The position numbers were made by a program, and so were the translations under genes. 64,000 nucleotides of DNA from Methanocella sp. GTDB lineage: Archaea > Halobacteriota > Methanocellia > Methanocellales > Methanocellaceae. Below the pieces are notes generated by a model. That model saw only the letters and a program-made list of their open reading frames with translations, did no database searches and was not told where the DNA came from. Positions 26,306-34,352 of the stretch are shown here, in pieces. The first letter of the stretch is position 1. The number at the start of each line of letters is the position of its first letter. The stretch lies in the NCBI RefSeq assembly GCF_035506375.1, contig NZ_DATJPM010000080.1, positions 39,212-103,211 on the forward strand. The letters are read 5' to 3'.

Positions 26306-26621
26306 CCACGGCGACACGGAGGCACCACGGAGGCCACAGCGCTTTGTTCACCACGGCGACACGGCGAACACGGCGCCTTTTATTTCCTGAAGGGGGCTGA
26401 TGCCCCCTCGGAGACCCCCTGCTTACTTTAATATCCTGAAGGGGGCTAATGCCGCGCTGAGCGCCCTTGCTTACCCCTCGGAGACCCCATGCTTAATGAT
26501 ATTATCTGGAAACCGTGTCGCCGTGCGTCCGCCGTGCCGATCATAAAAAAGCGCCGTGTTCGCCGTGTCGCCGTGGTAAAAAATTAGCCGTGCCCTCCGT
26601 GGTGCCTCCGTGCCGCCGTGG
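26306..26621. repeat. 316-bp imperfect palindrome filling a convergent gap
   Basis: It starts on the base after one stop codon and ends one base before the other gene's stop triplet. The left arm (CCACGGCGACACGGAGGCAC and CACCACGGCGACACGGCGAA) is mirrored by the right arm (CGCCGTGTTCGCCGTGTCGC and CTCCGTGGTGCCTCCGTGCC). The centre holds two imperfect tandem units beginning TCCTGAAGGGGGCT (about 26388 and 26433). It shares the CACGGAGG motif style of the mobile palindromes but lacks their termini. It may act as a two-way terminator. Confidence 0.7.
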
Positions 26622-26622
26622 T

Positions 26623-27159
26623 CTATCGCGGTATGACGATCGTCCCGTCGGCGCCGGTGAGCTCCACGCATTTTCCCCGGGCGTAGAGCCATGCGGCCAG
26701 GGCCGCGGCGCAGGCGTCGTCCTCGTGCTCGCTCCCCGCTTCGGGAAAACGGCCCAGGCCCAGTATGCGCTTAGTAGTGCGGGGATGGACCTCGATCACT
26801 CTTATGCCCTCGCCCTCCAGCCTTTTTCTCAGGGAGACGCCCCTCACGGTCAGCTGCCTCATGAACGAGAACCCGGGCGGGAACACCCTGTAGCCCATGC
26901 CGATGAGCATACGGTCGCAGGTGCGTATCTTTCTGGGCCCGCAGCAGGCGTCGTCGAAGCAGCACCGGCCGAAGGGCAAAGATAGCGGCGCGTCGATGGC
27001 TACAACGCCAGGGCGGCGGCCCAGAATATAGTCGATGATGTCGCTATCGCCGTAAACCGTCGAGCACTCGTAATGCCCGCCGGCGCAGGCGGCGGCCCCG
27101 GTGGGATTTTTCGGCAGGGCGGCCAGGTCGATGCCTATGGCTGTATATTCATCATCCAT
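26623..27159 (-). CDS. DUF429-type predicted nuclease (RNase H-like fold)
   Basis: A 178-residue protein. TAIGIDLAALPKNPTGAAAC opens an RNase H-like fold with the first catalytic Asp. VVAIDAPLSLPFG carries the second Asp. CDRMLIGMGYRVFPPGF, RVIEVHPRTTKRIL (Glu) and HEDDACAAALAAWLYARG (paired Asp) complete the acidic set. A cysteine cluster GRCCFDDACCGPRKIRTC in the middle may bind zinc or iron. The start overlaps the 3' end of the lipoprotein gene by 25 bp. Its nuclease activity is predicted for the family only. Confidence 0.8.
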   Translation of the reverse strand: MDDEYTAIGIDLAALPKNPTGAAACAGGHYECSTVYGDSDIIDYILGRRPGVVAIDAPLSLPFGRCCFDDACCGPRKIRTCDRMLIGMGYRVFPPGFSFMRQLTVRGVSLRKRLEGEGIRVIEVHPRTTKRILGLGRFPEAGSEHEDDACAAALAAWLYARGKCVELTGADGTIVIPR

Positions 27160-27764
27160 ATGACCGATTTCGTGATGTCGAGGTATGTCATCGGGTTATA
27201 ATACTCGCCGCTCTCTCCCCAGGACAGGTCGGCCTTGATTAGAATGGACGCCGCCTGGTCGTGCTTATCGGTCACGAGCGTGAAGTCCTTGCGCTCGCCC
27301 CGCTTCAGGTCGCCGACCTTGAAATTTTGCTGCACGAGCATGTTCCCGCCGTGGGCGTCCGTCTCGGTCAGCGCCACGACGACGTTCTTCGCGTCCGCCG
27401 TGCCGTCGTTGCCCAGCACGATGATGATGCTCTCGTACTGCTGGTCGTCGGCCGGCTCCGAGTCGAAGCTGACGAGGCCCTTATCGCCGTACTGCATTAT
27501 GACCACGTCCGGGCTCATCTGCCGGGCCACTGCCGTCGGCGCAGGCGTCGACGTCGGCGCAGGCGTCGCCGTCGGCGTGGCAGTTATAGTCACGACCACT
27601 GGCGTGCTCGTCGGCCCCGGGTTGCTGATGACATTCTGGAAATAAACACAGCCACTGGAGGCTATCGCCACGGCCGCTAAAAGAGTTACCAACAGTAGAG
27701 CCTGTGCCTTAATCGTGTTTGGACCCACCCGTGATCTTTTAATGAAAGAGCACTCCCGAGCCAT
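27135..27764 (-). CDS. Predicted lipoprotein with Thr/Pro linker (unknown)
   Basis: A 209-residue protein. The N-terminal hydrophobic stretch ALLLVTLLAAVAIASSGC ends in a lipobox-like SSGC, so the mature protein would begin at Cys (about residue 39) and be anchored outside. A Thr/Pro/Ala linker follows (TPTATPAPTSTPAPTAV), encoded by a short GC-rich repeat around 27530-27590. The C-terminal domain has YESIIIVLGNDGTADAKNVV, which looks like a CARDB-type beta sandwich. Methanogens have many such surface proteins. It overlaps the DUF429 gene downstream. The function is unknown. Confidence 0.65.
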   Translation of the reverse strand: MARECSFIKRSRVGPNTIKAQALLLVTLLAAVAIASSGCVYFQNVISNPGPTSTPVVVTITATPTATPAPTSTPAPTAVARQMSPDVVIMQYGDKGLVSFDSEPADDQQYESIIIVLGNDGTADAKNVVVALTETDAHGGNMLVQQNFKVGDLKRGERKDFTLVTDKHDQAASILIKADLSWGESGEYYNPMTYLDITKSVIWMMNIQP

Positions 27765-27867
27765 ATATACATTGTTGTCTTACCGTGAGCGATCATAAAA
27801 AAAGCTCATCCTCGAAATCGTTATTACGGTTGAGCGTCCACAAGCTAGGTATACTGAAATCCACGGG

Positions 27868-28626
27868 GTGGTTTCGACGACCGAAATAAAAAATAGGGCC
27901 AGGTTCGGCATACAGGACCTGGACAACGCGCTCGATGGCGGCATACCGAGGGGGTCGCTCGTGCTCATCGAGGAGGATACGGGGGCCAAATCCCAGATAC
28001 TGCAGAGCAAGTTCATCGCCGACGGGCTGCTCAACAACGAGTATTGCTACATCTTTAACATGGAGCACCCGCCGCAGGCGATCGTGAGCTCGCTCAACGT
28101 CTTCGGCCTCGAGCCGGAGGAGAACATCAACAACGACCAGCTCATCATCATCGACGGCTTCACCGACGCCTTCGGGTGGGGCGAGTTCGTGTCGAAGTGG
28201 AAGTACGTCTGCCACGACCTGGCCAGCATCACGGAGGTCCACAACGTGGTCAAGGAGGCCATCGCCGACATCAAGCCGTATAACAATTTAAGGGGTGTCG
28301 TGGACTCGCTCACCACGCTCATCCTGGCCAGCGACTCGGAGCGGGCCATTTTAAACTACATTCACCACCAGATGGCCATCCAGAAGAACTACGGCACGAC
28401 CACCCTGTATACCATCCACATGGGAGCGCACCGCCCCGAGCTAATAAAGGCGCTTGAGCACATCGTGGACGGCGTCATCTGGATCAGCAAGGTAGAGGTG
28501 GACGACGAGCCCCGGGACGTCATCCAGATAAAGAAGCTGAGGGACTCGAAATATTCGTCTCGCAAGTACTTTTTTAACGCGGACGAGGAAGGTGCCACTC
28601 TGGAAATAATGAAAAAACGCCCATGA
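27868..28626 (+). CDS. RAD55/KaiC-like RecA-fold protein with degenerate Walker A
   Basis: A 252-residue protein. FGIQDLDNALDGGIPRGSLV is the standard opening of archaeal RAD55/KaiC-like ATPases, but the P-loop reads IEEDTGAKSQIL where G-x4-G-K-S/T is expected: the first Gly is Glu and the Gly before Lys is Ala. A Walker B-like strand LIIIDGFTD follows, with DSLTTLILASD further on. Nucleotide binding may therefore be altered or lost. It starts at GTG 27868. It overlaps the HEAT-repeat gene by 4 bp (ATGA), so the two products probably act together. Confidence 0.75.
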   Translation: MVSTTEIKNRARFGIQDLDNALDGGIPRGSLVLIEEDTGAKSQILQSKFIADGLLNNEYCYIFNMEHPPQAIVSSLNVFGLEPEENINNDQLIIIDGFTDAFGWGEFVSKWKYVCHDLASITEVHNVVKEAIADIKPYNNLRGVVDSLTTLILASDSERAILNYIHHQMAIQKNYGTTTLYTIHMGAHRPELIKALEHIVDGVIWISKVEVDDEPRDVIQIKKLRDSKYSSRKYFFNADEEGATLEIMKKRP

Positions 28627-29135
28627 ATGAGGAGTTGCTCGATAAGCTTCGGGACCCGGACCCCGAAGTGCGCGCGTTCGCCGCATACTATCTTAAAAAC
28701 CTGGCCGGCGAGGAGGCCATCGAGCCGCTCATCGTGGCCGCGGGCGACCCTGAGGCGCCCGTCAGGCAGGGGGCCGTACACTCGCTCGCTGTGCTCGGAT
28801 TTCGGACAGGACAGGGGAGAGTTGTCGGCCACGTGGAATACGCCCTGGGGGACCCGTCCACGGAAGTCCGGCGGGAGGCCGCCATGGCTTTGGGCGCCTG
28901 GCTCTCTGGAATGGTCGACGACGGGCGGACTGTCCGGTCATTAATAAAAACGCTGAAGGACCCCGACCCGGAGGTGGCCGAAAGGGCCGCCTTCGCGCTG
29001 GAGCGCATTTACGATAGGCGGGGAAGCTATGACCTGGCACGGCCGCTGCTCGAGGCCCGGGACGACGTGGACCCGGCCATCCGGCAAAAGGTCAGGGCGA
29101 TACTGGCAAAGGCTATCCGCATCGAGGACGGTTAA
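28623..29135 (+). CDS. HEAT-repeat protein (PBS-lyase type)
   Basis: A 170-residue protein built of about four to five HEAT repeats: LRDPDPEVRAFAAYYLKNLA, GDPEAPVRQGAVHSLAVLG, GDPSTEVRREAAMALGAWL, KDPDPEVAERAAFALERIYD, DDVDPAIRQKVRAILAKAI. These form helical stacks that bind proteins. It is translationally coupled to the RAD55-like gene and probably scaffolds it. There is no enzymatic motif. Confidence 0.8.
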   Translation: MNEELLDKLRDPDPEVRAFAAYYLKNLAGEEAIEPLIVAAGDPEAPVRQGAVHSLAVLGFRTGQGRVVGHVEYALGDPSTEVRREAAMALGAWLSGMVDDGRTVRSLIKTLKDPDPEVAERAAFALERIYDRRGSYDLARPLLEARDDVDPAIRQKVRAILAKAIRIEDG

Positions 29136-29291
29136 ATATTTGGAACAATATGTTCATTAACAACCCAAAACAAAATATATTATTCCCTTTAAGGTGAATA
29201 ATCGGTAGTTTAATTAGGTATAACTACATAATTTTCGATTACCAAGGGGAAATATATAGATACCTGCGCAGAGCGCGGAGCGTAAGGGGGC

Positions 29292-30374
29292 ATGATGGAA
29301 GACCTGAATAGTGCCATAGGCCTTATAACAAAAGGCCTGGTGGTAGACGACCGGATGTCCGGCGGCATTTATAGCAGGCTCGGGGAGCAGGAGCCTCATA
29401 TCGAGAATGCCCGGGCGCACATGGGCAAAGGAGACTACTCCGGCGTGATCGGCGAGCTCAGGAAGGCCGTCACCAGGACCCCCAACGACCCCGAAGTCTA
29501 TTACGATCTGGGCGTCGCCCTCTTCCGCGAGGGGAAGCTCGACGATGCCATAGAGTCTTTTATATCTGCGATCAAGCTGGACCCGTTCTTCGCGGAAGCG
29601 CATTTTAACCTTGGCGTCGTATTCTCAAAAAAGGGCATGACGGACGACGCCATAAGGGAATACAACCGGGCGGTTCGGCTCAGGCCCGACTACGTGAAGG
29701 CGCACTACAACCTGGCCCTGGTGCTCACTAACAAGGGTCTCATCGACCACGCGAAGAGCGAGCTCTCGGTCGTGGGGGACATCCGGCATAAGCAGGCGCT
29801 GGAGCACTACAACAAGGGCGTGGAGCTGGCCTGCAAGGGCACGGTCGTCATCGCCATGGCCGAGTTCCGGGAGGCGCTCCGGCTCGAGCCCAGCCTGTAC
29901 CAGGCGCACAATAACATCGGTGCCCTACTCGCGCATAACGGCATGCTCGATCGGGCAGTGGCCGAGTATGAGCAGGGGCTCAAGATCAACCCCGAGGACC
30001 CGGACCTGCACTATAACATGGCGCTCGCCCACAGCGCCCGGGAGAACCACAACGCCGCGTTAAAGGAGTTAGGTGAGGCCATACGGCTGAACCCGAGGTT
30101 CGCCGAGGCCCACTACAGCCTGGGAAAGACGCTGGCCGTGCTCGACAAGATGGACTGGGCCATATCCGAGTATAAGGAAGCCCTGAGCGTCGACCCGGAC
30201 ATGATCATGGCCTATTTCGACCTGGGCGTCGCCCTCGAGGCCGCGGGCGACCTGAAGGGCGCCATCAAAGCGTACCGGTTCTTCATCCAGCGCTCTCAGG
30301 CGGGAAACGATGTGCTGCGGGATTTCGTCGACATGCGGCTGGCCGAGCTGGAAAAGAAGCTTGAGCAGGCGTGA
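29292..30374 (+). CDS. TPR-repeat protein
   Basis: A 360-residue protein of nine or so tetratricopeptide repeats, with consensus blocks VYYDLGVALFREGKLDDAIE, AHFNLGVVFSKKGMTDDAIR, AHNNIGALLAHNGMLDRAVA, LHYNMALAHSARENHNAALK and AYFDLGVALEAAGDLKGAIK. One non-canonical insertion lies at KSELSVVGDIRHKQAL. It is probably cytoplasmic and protein-binding. The 156-bp upstream region is AT-rich with TATA-like runs near 29170 and 29250, so it has its own promoter. ATG codons at 29292 and 29295 are adjacent; AAGGGGG lies just before them. Confidence 0.85.
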   Translation: MMEDLNSAIGLITKGLVVDDRMSGGIYSRLGEQEPHIENARAHMGKGDYSGVIGELRKAVTRTPNDPEVYYDLGVALFREGKLDDAIESFISAIKLDPFFAEAHFNLGVVFSKKGMTDDAIREYNRAVRLRPDYVKAHYNLALVLTNKGLIDHAKSELSVVGDIRHKQALEHYNKGVELACKGTVVIAMAEFREALRLEPSLYQAHNNIGALLAHNGMLDRAVAEYEQGLKINPEDPDLHYNMALAHSARENHNAALKELGEAIRLNPRFAEAHYSLGKTLAVLDKMDWAISEYKEALSVDPDMIMAYFDLGVALEAAGDLKGAIKAYRFFIQRSQAGNDVLRDFVDMRLAELEKKLEQA

Positions 30375-30484
30375 ACTATTTTTTCATCTGCCTCCGCAGT
30401 ACGGGGGCTCGCCGGGCGGCACTGATAGTATGACAAGGCTCTGTGCCCGCGCCTTTTATATCTAACGGCCGCCTTGTAGCGTGT

Positions 30485-31213
30485 ATGCGAGTCAGGTTCC
30501 TGGGCACGAACGGCTGGTTCGACTCCGAGACGGGCAACACGGTCTGCACGCTCCTGGAGGCGGATGGCAGGCACGTCGTGCTCGATGCCGGCAACGGCAT
30601 CCACAAGCTGGGCCTTTACGCCTCGCGCGCTGCGGTGGACCTCTTTTTAAGCCACTACCACTTCGACCACATCGAGGGCCTGCACACCATCGTCAAGCTC
30701 CCGCTGAAGAGCCTGAGGATATTCGGCATGGAGGGAGCCGAAGATACGCTCCGTGCCATCATTAAAAAACCCTATACGGTCCCCCTGGGCGAGGGGCCAT
30801 TCCCGGTCGAAGTATGCGAGCTTCCCCGGGATAAGGCGAAGGCGCCCTACCTGGAGGACTTCAGGCTTTTAGTCCACTCCGACCCGTGCATGGGCTACAG
30901 GTTTCGGCTTGGCGGCCGCACCATCGCCTACTGTACCGATACGGGGCTCTGCGATAACTTAATAAAACTGGGCCGGGACGCGGACCTTCTCATCACGGAG
31001 TGCTCCGAGCTTTCGGGCCGGCACAGCGATCTCTGGCCGCACATGAACCCCGAGGACGCCGTGGAGGCGGCGAAGAGGTCCGGGGCGAAGAGGCTGGTCC
31101 TGACCCACTTTAACGCGCATCTCTATGATACGCTCGAAGCCCGAAAAAGCATCCAGGCCCGCATGGGCGGAGCCCTCACGGTGGCTTTCGACGACATGAC
31201 GCTCGAGGTCTAG
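30485..31213 (+). CDS. Metallo-beta-lactamase-fold hydrolase
   Basis: A 242-residue protein, MRVRFLGTNGWFDSETGNT, with VVLDAGNGIHKLG and the zinc signature SHYHFDHIEGL (HxHxDH). TIAYCTDTGLCDN supplies the bridging Asp and RLVLTHFNAHLYDT the last His. It is of the phosphodiesterase/RNase Z-like group. No flexible exosite arm is evident, so RNase Z is less likely. The start is ATG 30485, 42 bp inside a longer frame whose first codons look non-coding. It ends 4 bp into the convergent next gene. Confidence 0.75.
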   Translation: MRVRFLGTNGWFDSETGNTVCTLLEADGRHVVLDAGNGIHKLGLYASRAAVDLFLSHYHFDHIEGLHTIVKLPLKSLRIFGMEGAEDTLRAIIKKPYTVPLGEGPFPVEVCELPRDKAKAPYLEDFRLLVHSDPCMGYRFRLGGRTIAYCTDTGLCDNLIKLGRDADLLITECSELSGRHSDLWPHMNPEDAVEAAKRSGAKRLVLTHFNAHLYDTLEARKSIQARMGGALTVAFDDMTLEV

Positions 31214-31545
31214 CGCTTCCTCCTTTTTTGCCGGATGCTTATGATGCCCCGCCTGACCAGCGTGGTGACGACGTACACGTGTAAGAGCGTCGAGGCCAGG
31301 ATGATGACTATGCCGGCGGCCACGCTGACCAGGACGCCGTAGGCGTCCGACAGCTTCGGCAGAACGAGAAAGAGTATGGCGAGGACGAGCGAAAAGTACA
31401 GCGAGTTGACCAGGCTATAGTAGAGCCTGGACTTCTTATCCCCGTACTCCGTATACATGGGAGACGTGAAATAATAGATGAAAAAGAGTAGAGCGAAGCC
31501 TATCACGAACATAGCGGCCGTGACGGCCGCAGCATCCATAAGCAT
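31210..31545 (-). CDS. Small three-helix membrane protein (unknown)
   Basis: A 111-residue protein with three hydrophobic segments: AAVTAAMFVIGFALLFFIYY, YSLVNSLYFSLVLAILFLVL and GVLVSVAAGIVIILASTLLH. The C-terminus is basic (RRGIISIRQKRRKR) and likely cytoplasmic. I recognise no family. It overlaps the end of the convergent MBL-fold gene by 4 bp and lies 38 bp from the EFR1 gene. Confidence 0.55.
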   Translation of the reverse strand: MLMDAAAVTAAMFVIGFALLFFIYYFTSPMYTEYGDKKSRLYYSLVNSLYFSLVLAILFLVLPKLSDAYGVLVSVAAGIVIILASTLLHVYVVTTLVRRGIISIRQKRRKR

Positions 31546-31583
31546 ACGTCCAATAACATGCTCTTAATGCTCATAAGGCTATG

Positions 31584-32432
31584 TCAGGCGACGATGTATT
31601 GCCGGGCCTTTTCCTCGGGCGTGTCGGCGATGCTCTTGAGCAGTTTTTTGTACTCCCTGTCCGACACGGGCTGCTCGTAGAGCAGTGCCTTGCCCGGGCA
31701 TACCCGGACGCACTGGTAGCACCGCATGCCGTCCATGCACTTCCAGCTGAACACAGGGTGCGCCTCTCCTGAGGAAATGCTCTTCGTGGGGCAGGACTTC
31801 TTGCAGGTCTCGCAGAACAGGCACATGTCCTTGTTGAAAATGACCTTGCCCTCGACCTTCCTGCGCAGGGCGTCCACGGTCTTCTTCCTGGGCTTATCGC
31901 GTTTTTTCACGAAGAACGGGTTCGAGCTGGCCAGCGCCATCGGGTCGATGCTCCGGCCGTCGTTATACGATTTTATGACCATCGTAGCGAACTCTTCGCT
32001 CCGGGCCAGGTCGATCTCGTTCGGGCGGCCCTCGTTGATCTTAAGCCATATGCTCTGAGGATAGTTATCGGAGGCCTCTATCTTCAGGCCGCCCAGGACC
32101 TTAAAGCCGCGCTTCACCAGGGCCGTGGCCGCATCATAGAGGCTGTCGCCCGCCGTGCTGCCGCCGTAGGTCGTAAAAACGAAGGCGCTCCTGCCATTGC
32201 CTTTCAGGCCCTCGATGAAGCGCATGACGTGAGGGGGCGGGTAGCCGAAGAACGTGGGGAAGCCGATGCCCAGGATGTCCACGTCCTCGTAGGCCTCGGG
32301 GAAGTCGTGGGCGTCCTCCAGGTGCAGCGTCACGTTTTCCAGGCCTTCACCCTGGAAGCGGCCGGCGATCGTATAGGCCACCTTCTCGGTGTTGCCGGTC
32401 TGTGAAAAATACAGGATGCACGTGGTAGCCAT
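31584..32432 (-). CDS. EFR1-type flavodoxin-ferredoxin fusion
   Basis: A 282-residue protein. The N-terminal flavodoxin domain has the FMN phosphate loop FSQTGNTEKVAYTIA and DILGIGFPTFFG and VFTTYGGSTAGDS. The C-terminal part has two ferredoxin motifs: CLFCETCKKSCP and CMDGMRCYQCVRVCP. It is probably a cytoplasmic electron carrier. The start is at ATG 32432, since AGGGG precedes it by 6-7 bases; ATG 32450 has no such site. The gene lies back to back with the NosD-like gene. Confidence 0.9.
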   Translation of the reverse strand: MATTCILYFSQTGNTEKVAYTIAGRFQGEGLENVTLHLEDAHDFPEAYEDVDILGIGFPTFFGYPPPHVMRFIEGLKGNGRSAFVFTTYGGSTAGDSLYDAATALVKRGFKVLGGLKIEASDNYPQSIWLKINEGRPNEIDLARSEEFATMVIKSYNDGRSIDPMALASSNPFFVKKRDKPRKKTVDALRRKVEGKVIFNKDMCLFCETCKKSCPTKSISSGEAHPVFSWKCMDGMRCYQCVRVCPGKALLYEQPVSDREYKKLLKSIADTPEEKARQYIVA

Positions 32433-32526
32433 GGTCGCCCCTTTTTTCATATTGCCGGGAATACTATGTATATTTTCCCCGGCAGGTAACCCTTATATCG
32501 CCTGCCGCCAACTATGGTACGATAAC

Positions 32527-33792
32527 ATGTTCCCCCATGGCCATCCCCTCATCATCGCGACGGCCGTGGCCGTCGCATTATCCTTTTCGACCCCCGCCGC
32601 GCTGGCCGCCACGTACTCGGTGCCCGTGGACTACCCCACGATCAGCGCCGCCATAGCCAACGCCTCGGCCGGCGATACCGTCAGCGTGGCCAGCGGCACT
32701 TACCACGAGAACGTCGTGATCGATAAGACCATCAGCCTCATCGGCCGGGACACGGGGGGCAGCATGCCTACCATCGCCGTCACGTCGGGCACGGGCATCA
32801 CGGTCGCCGCCGACAGCGTCGTCGTGCAGAGGCTGCGCGTCCAGGGCGGCGCCACCGGCATACTGGTCCGGGACTGCGGCCTGGTGAACGTCATGGAGTG
32901 CATCGTGGTCGGCAACGGGTACGGCATCACGGTCTCCGGGGCGCATGGCTGCGCCGTCATGAACAACACTGTCAGCGGCAACAGCAACATCGGGATCTAT
33001 ATCCTCAACTCGAACGGCTGCCCGGTTTATCTGAACGAGGTCAAGGGCAACCAGTATGGCATATCCTTGGCAGGGACCAGCTCCTTGTGCTCGGCCTACA
33101 TGAACGCGCTGGAGTCCAACGGCGGAGGGAACGGCCTGGCCAACGGGTACGTGAACAGCTGGAACTCGTCCATCCCGCTCTCCTATGGCTATGGCGGAAA
33201 GCAGTTTTCGGGCTACCTGGGCAACTACTGGGATAACTTGGGCGGCACGGACTCCAACGGGGACGGGATCGTGGACACGGCGGTCCTGCTGGCCGAGAAC
33301 AACGGCGACCACGCCCCCCTCGTCGCGCCCATACCGGAACGCCCCGCGGCCGACTTTACTTCCGATAGCACAGGCGGCCCCGTGCCCCTGCCCATACAGT
33401 TCACGGACGCCAGCGTCGGGTACCCGGTGAGCTGGCTCTGGGACTTCGGGGACGGCACCGCATCGAACACGCAGAACCCGGCCCACATCTACCAGAATAA
33501 AGGCTCATATACCGTTACGCTGACCGTGAATAACGTCCGGGGCGAGGGCCAGATCGTGCGGAGCAACTACATCGTGGCCGGCACGACGGCGACGCCCACG
33601 CCCACGGCCACGGCATCGCCCACGGCCACGCCCGAGCCCTGGCCTACGTCCACCCCCACCCCGGCCGCGACTGCAACCCCCCCGGGAAGCCCAACCCCGA
33701 CGGCCACGCCGAAGCCGAGCCCGGGCATGGGCTGGCTTGCGGCGCTCGCTGCAACGGCCGCGGCCTGCGCCCTCGCGCAAAGGGAAAGTTAA
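32527..33792 (+). CDS. Secreted NosD-type beta-helix protein with PKD domain
   Basis: A 421-residue protein. Its signal peptide is PLIIATAVAVALSFSTPAAL. It then has a right-handed beta-helix of NosD/parallel-beta type (VPVDYPTISAAIANASAGDT, NTVSGNSNIGIYILNSNGC, FSGYLGNYWDNLGGTDSNGD) to about residue 270. A PKD domain follows (VSWLWDFGDGTASNTQNPAH, YTVTLTVNN). The Thr/Pro linker (about 365-400) ends in a hydrophobic helix GMGWLAALAATAAACALA with a weakly basic end and no PGF motif. It probably lies at the cell surface and may bind polysaccharide or protein. TTATATC upstream (near 32492) may be the TATA box. Confidence 0.8.
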   Translation: MFPHGHPLIIATAVAVALSFSTPAALAATYSVPVDYPTISAAIANASAGDTVSVASGTYHENVVIDKTISLIGRDTGGSMPTIAVTSGTGITVAADSVVVQRLRVQGGATGILVRDCGLVNVMECIVVGNGYGITVSGAHGCAVMNNTVSGNSNIGIYILNSNGCPVYLNEVKGNQYGISLAGTSSLCSAYMNALESNGGGNGLANGYVNSWNSSIPLSYGYGGKQFSGYLGNYWDNLGGTDSNGDGIVDTAVLLAENNGDHAPLVAPIPERPAADFTSDSTGGPVPLPIQFTDASVGYPVSWLWDFGDGTASNTQNPAHIYQNKGSYTVTLTVNNVRGEGQIVRSNYIVAGTTATPTPTATASPTATPEPWPTSTPTPAATATPPGSPTPTATPKPSPGMGWLAALAATAAACALAQRES

Positions 33793-34346
33793 TACTGGTT
33801 CCCCCGCTTCGTCACGAGCTTCCCGGGAAACTTCCGGGGTACGATCTCGTTGACGAAGTCCGCCCTCTCCATCAGCTCAATCGGGGCGAATCTCCCGGTC
33901 ATCACAACGTCCGTTTCCGCCGGCAGATCGCGAATAAGGCCGAGCACGTCCTCCACGGCCAGGATGCCCATGTGGGCGGCCAGGCAGATCTCGTCGAGCA
34001 CCAGCAGGCCCGGCTTTTCTGCGAGCTTCTGGCCGGCGAATTCCAGGCCCTTCCGTGCCATTTCCCTATCTGCCTCCTCTATTCCTCTCACCTTCAGTAC
34101 AACGCCGCCCTCGTTCACCTCGCCCCTCCCGGCGTTCCGGCAGATCCAGCCCGGCCTCCCGAACTGTCGGACCTCGTAGTCGGGCTTGAGCCGCCCCGTT
34201 ATTTTATACTCGCCAGTATCCTTCCACCACTTTAAGAACTGGACGATCACCACCTTCCTGCCCTGGCCTATTGACCTCAGGGCCAGGCCCAGGGCGCTGG
34301 TCGTCTTGCCCGCCCCGGTCCCATAATATATATAGACATATCCCAT
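33789..34346 (-). CDS. cobO: Cob(I)yrinic acid a,c-diamide adenosyltransferase
   Basis: Transfers the 5'-deoxyadenosyl group of ATP to Co(I) corrinoids to make adenosylcobalamin. It has the CobA/CobO/BtuR signature: IYYGTGAGKTTSALGLALRS (P-loop), IVQFLKWWKDTGEY, RQFGRPGWICRN and LLVLDEICLAAHMGILAVED. The 185-residue length fits. It begins 6 bp after the nrdJ stop codon and shares its direction, so the B12-dependent reductase and the enzyme making its cofactor are one operon. It overlaps the end of the convergent surface-protein gene by 4 bp. Confidence 0.93.
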   Translation of the reverse strand: MGYVYIYYGTGAGKTTSALGLALRSIGQGRKVVIVQFLKWWKDTGEYKITGRLKPDYEVRQFGRPGWICRNAGRGEVNEGGVVLKVRGIEEADREMARKGLEFAGQKLAEKPGLLVLDEICLAAHMGILAVEDVLGLIRDLPAETDVVMTGRFAPIELMERADFVNEIVPRKFPGKLVTKRGNQY

Positions 34347-34352
34347 ACAGGC

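Noticed and set aside
26306..26621. CRISPR-like repeat array
   Set aside because: The repeats are mirrored, variable in length and lack regular spacers, and no cas genes are near. It is an imperfect palindrome.
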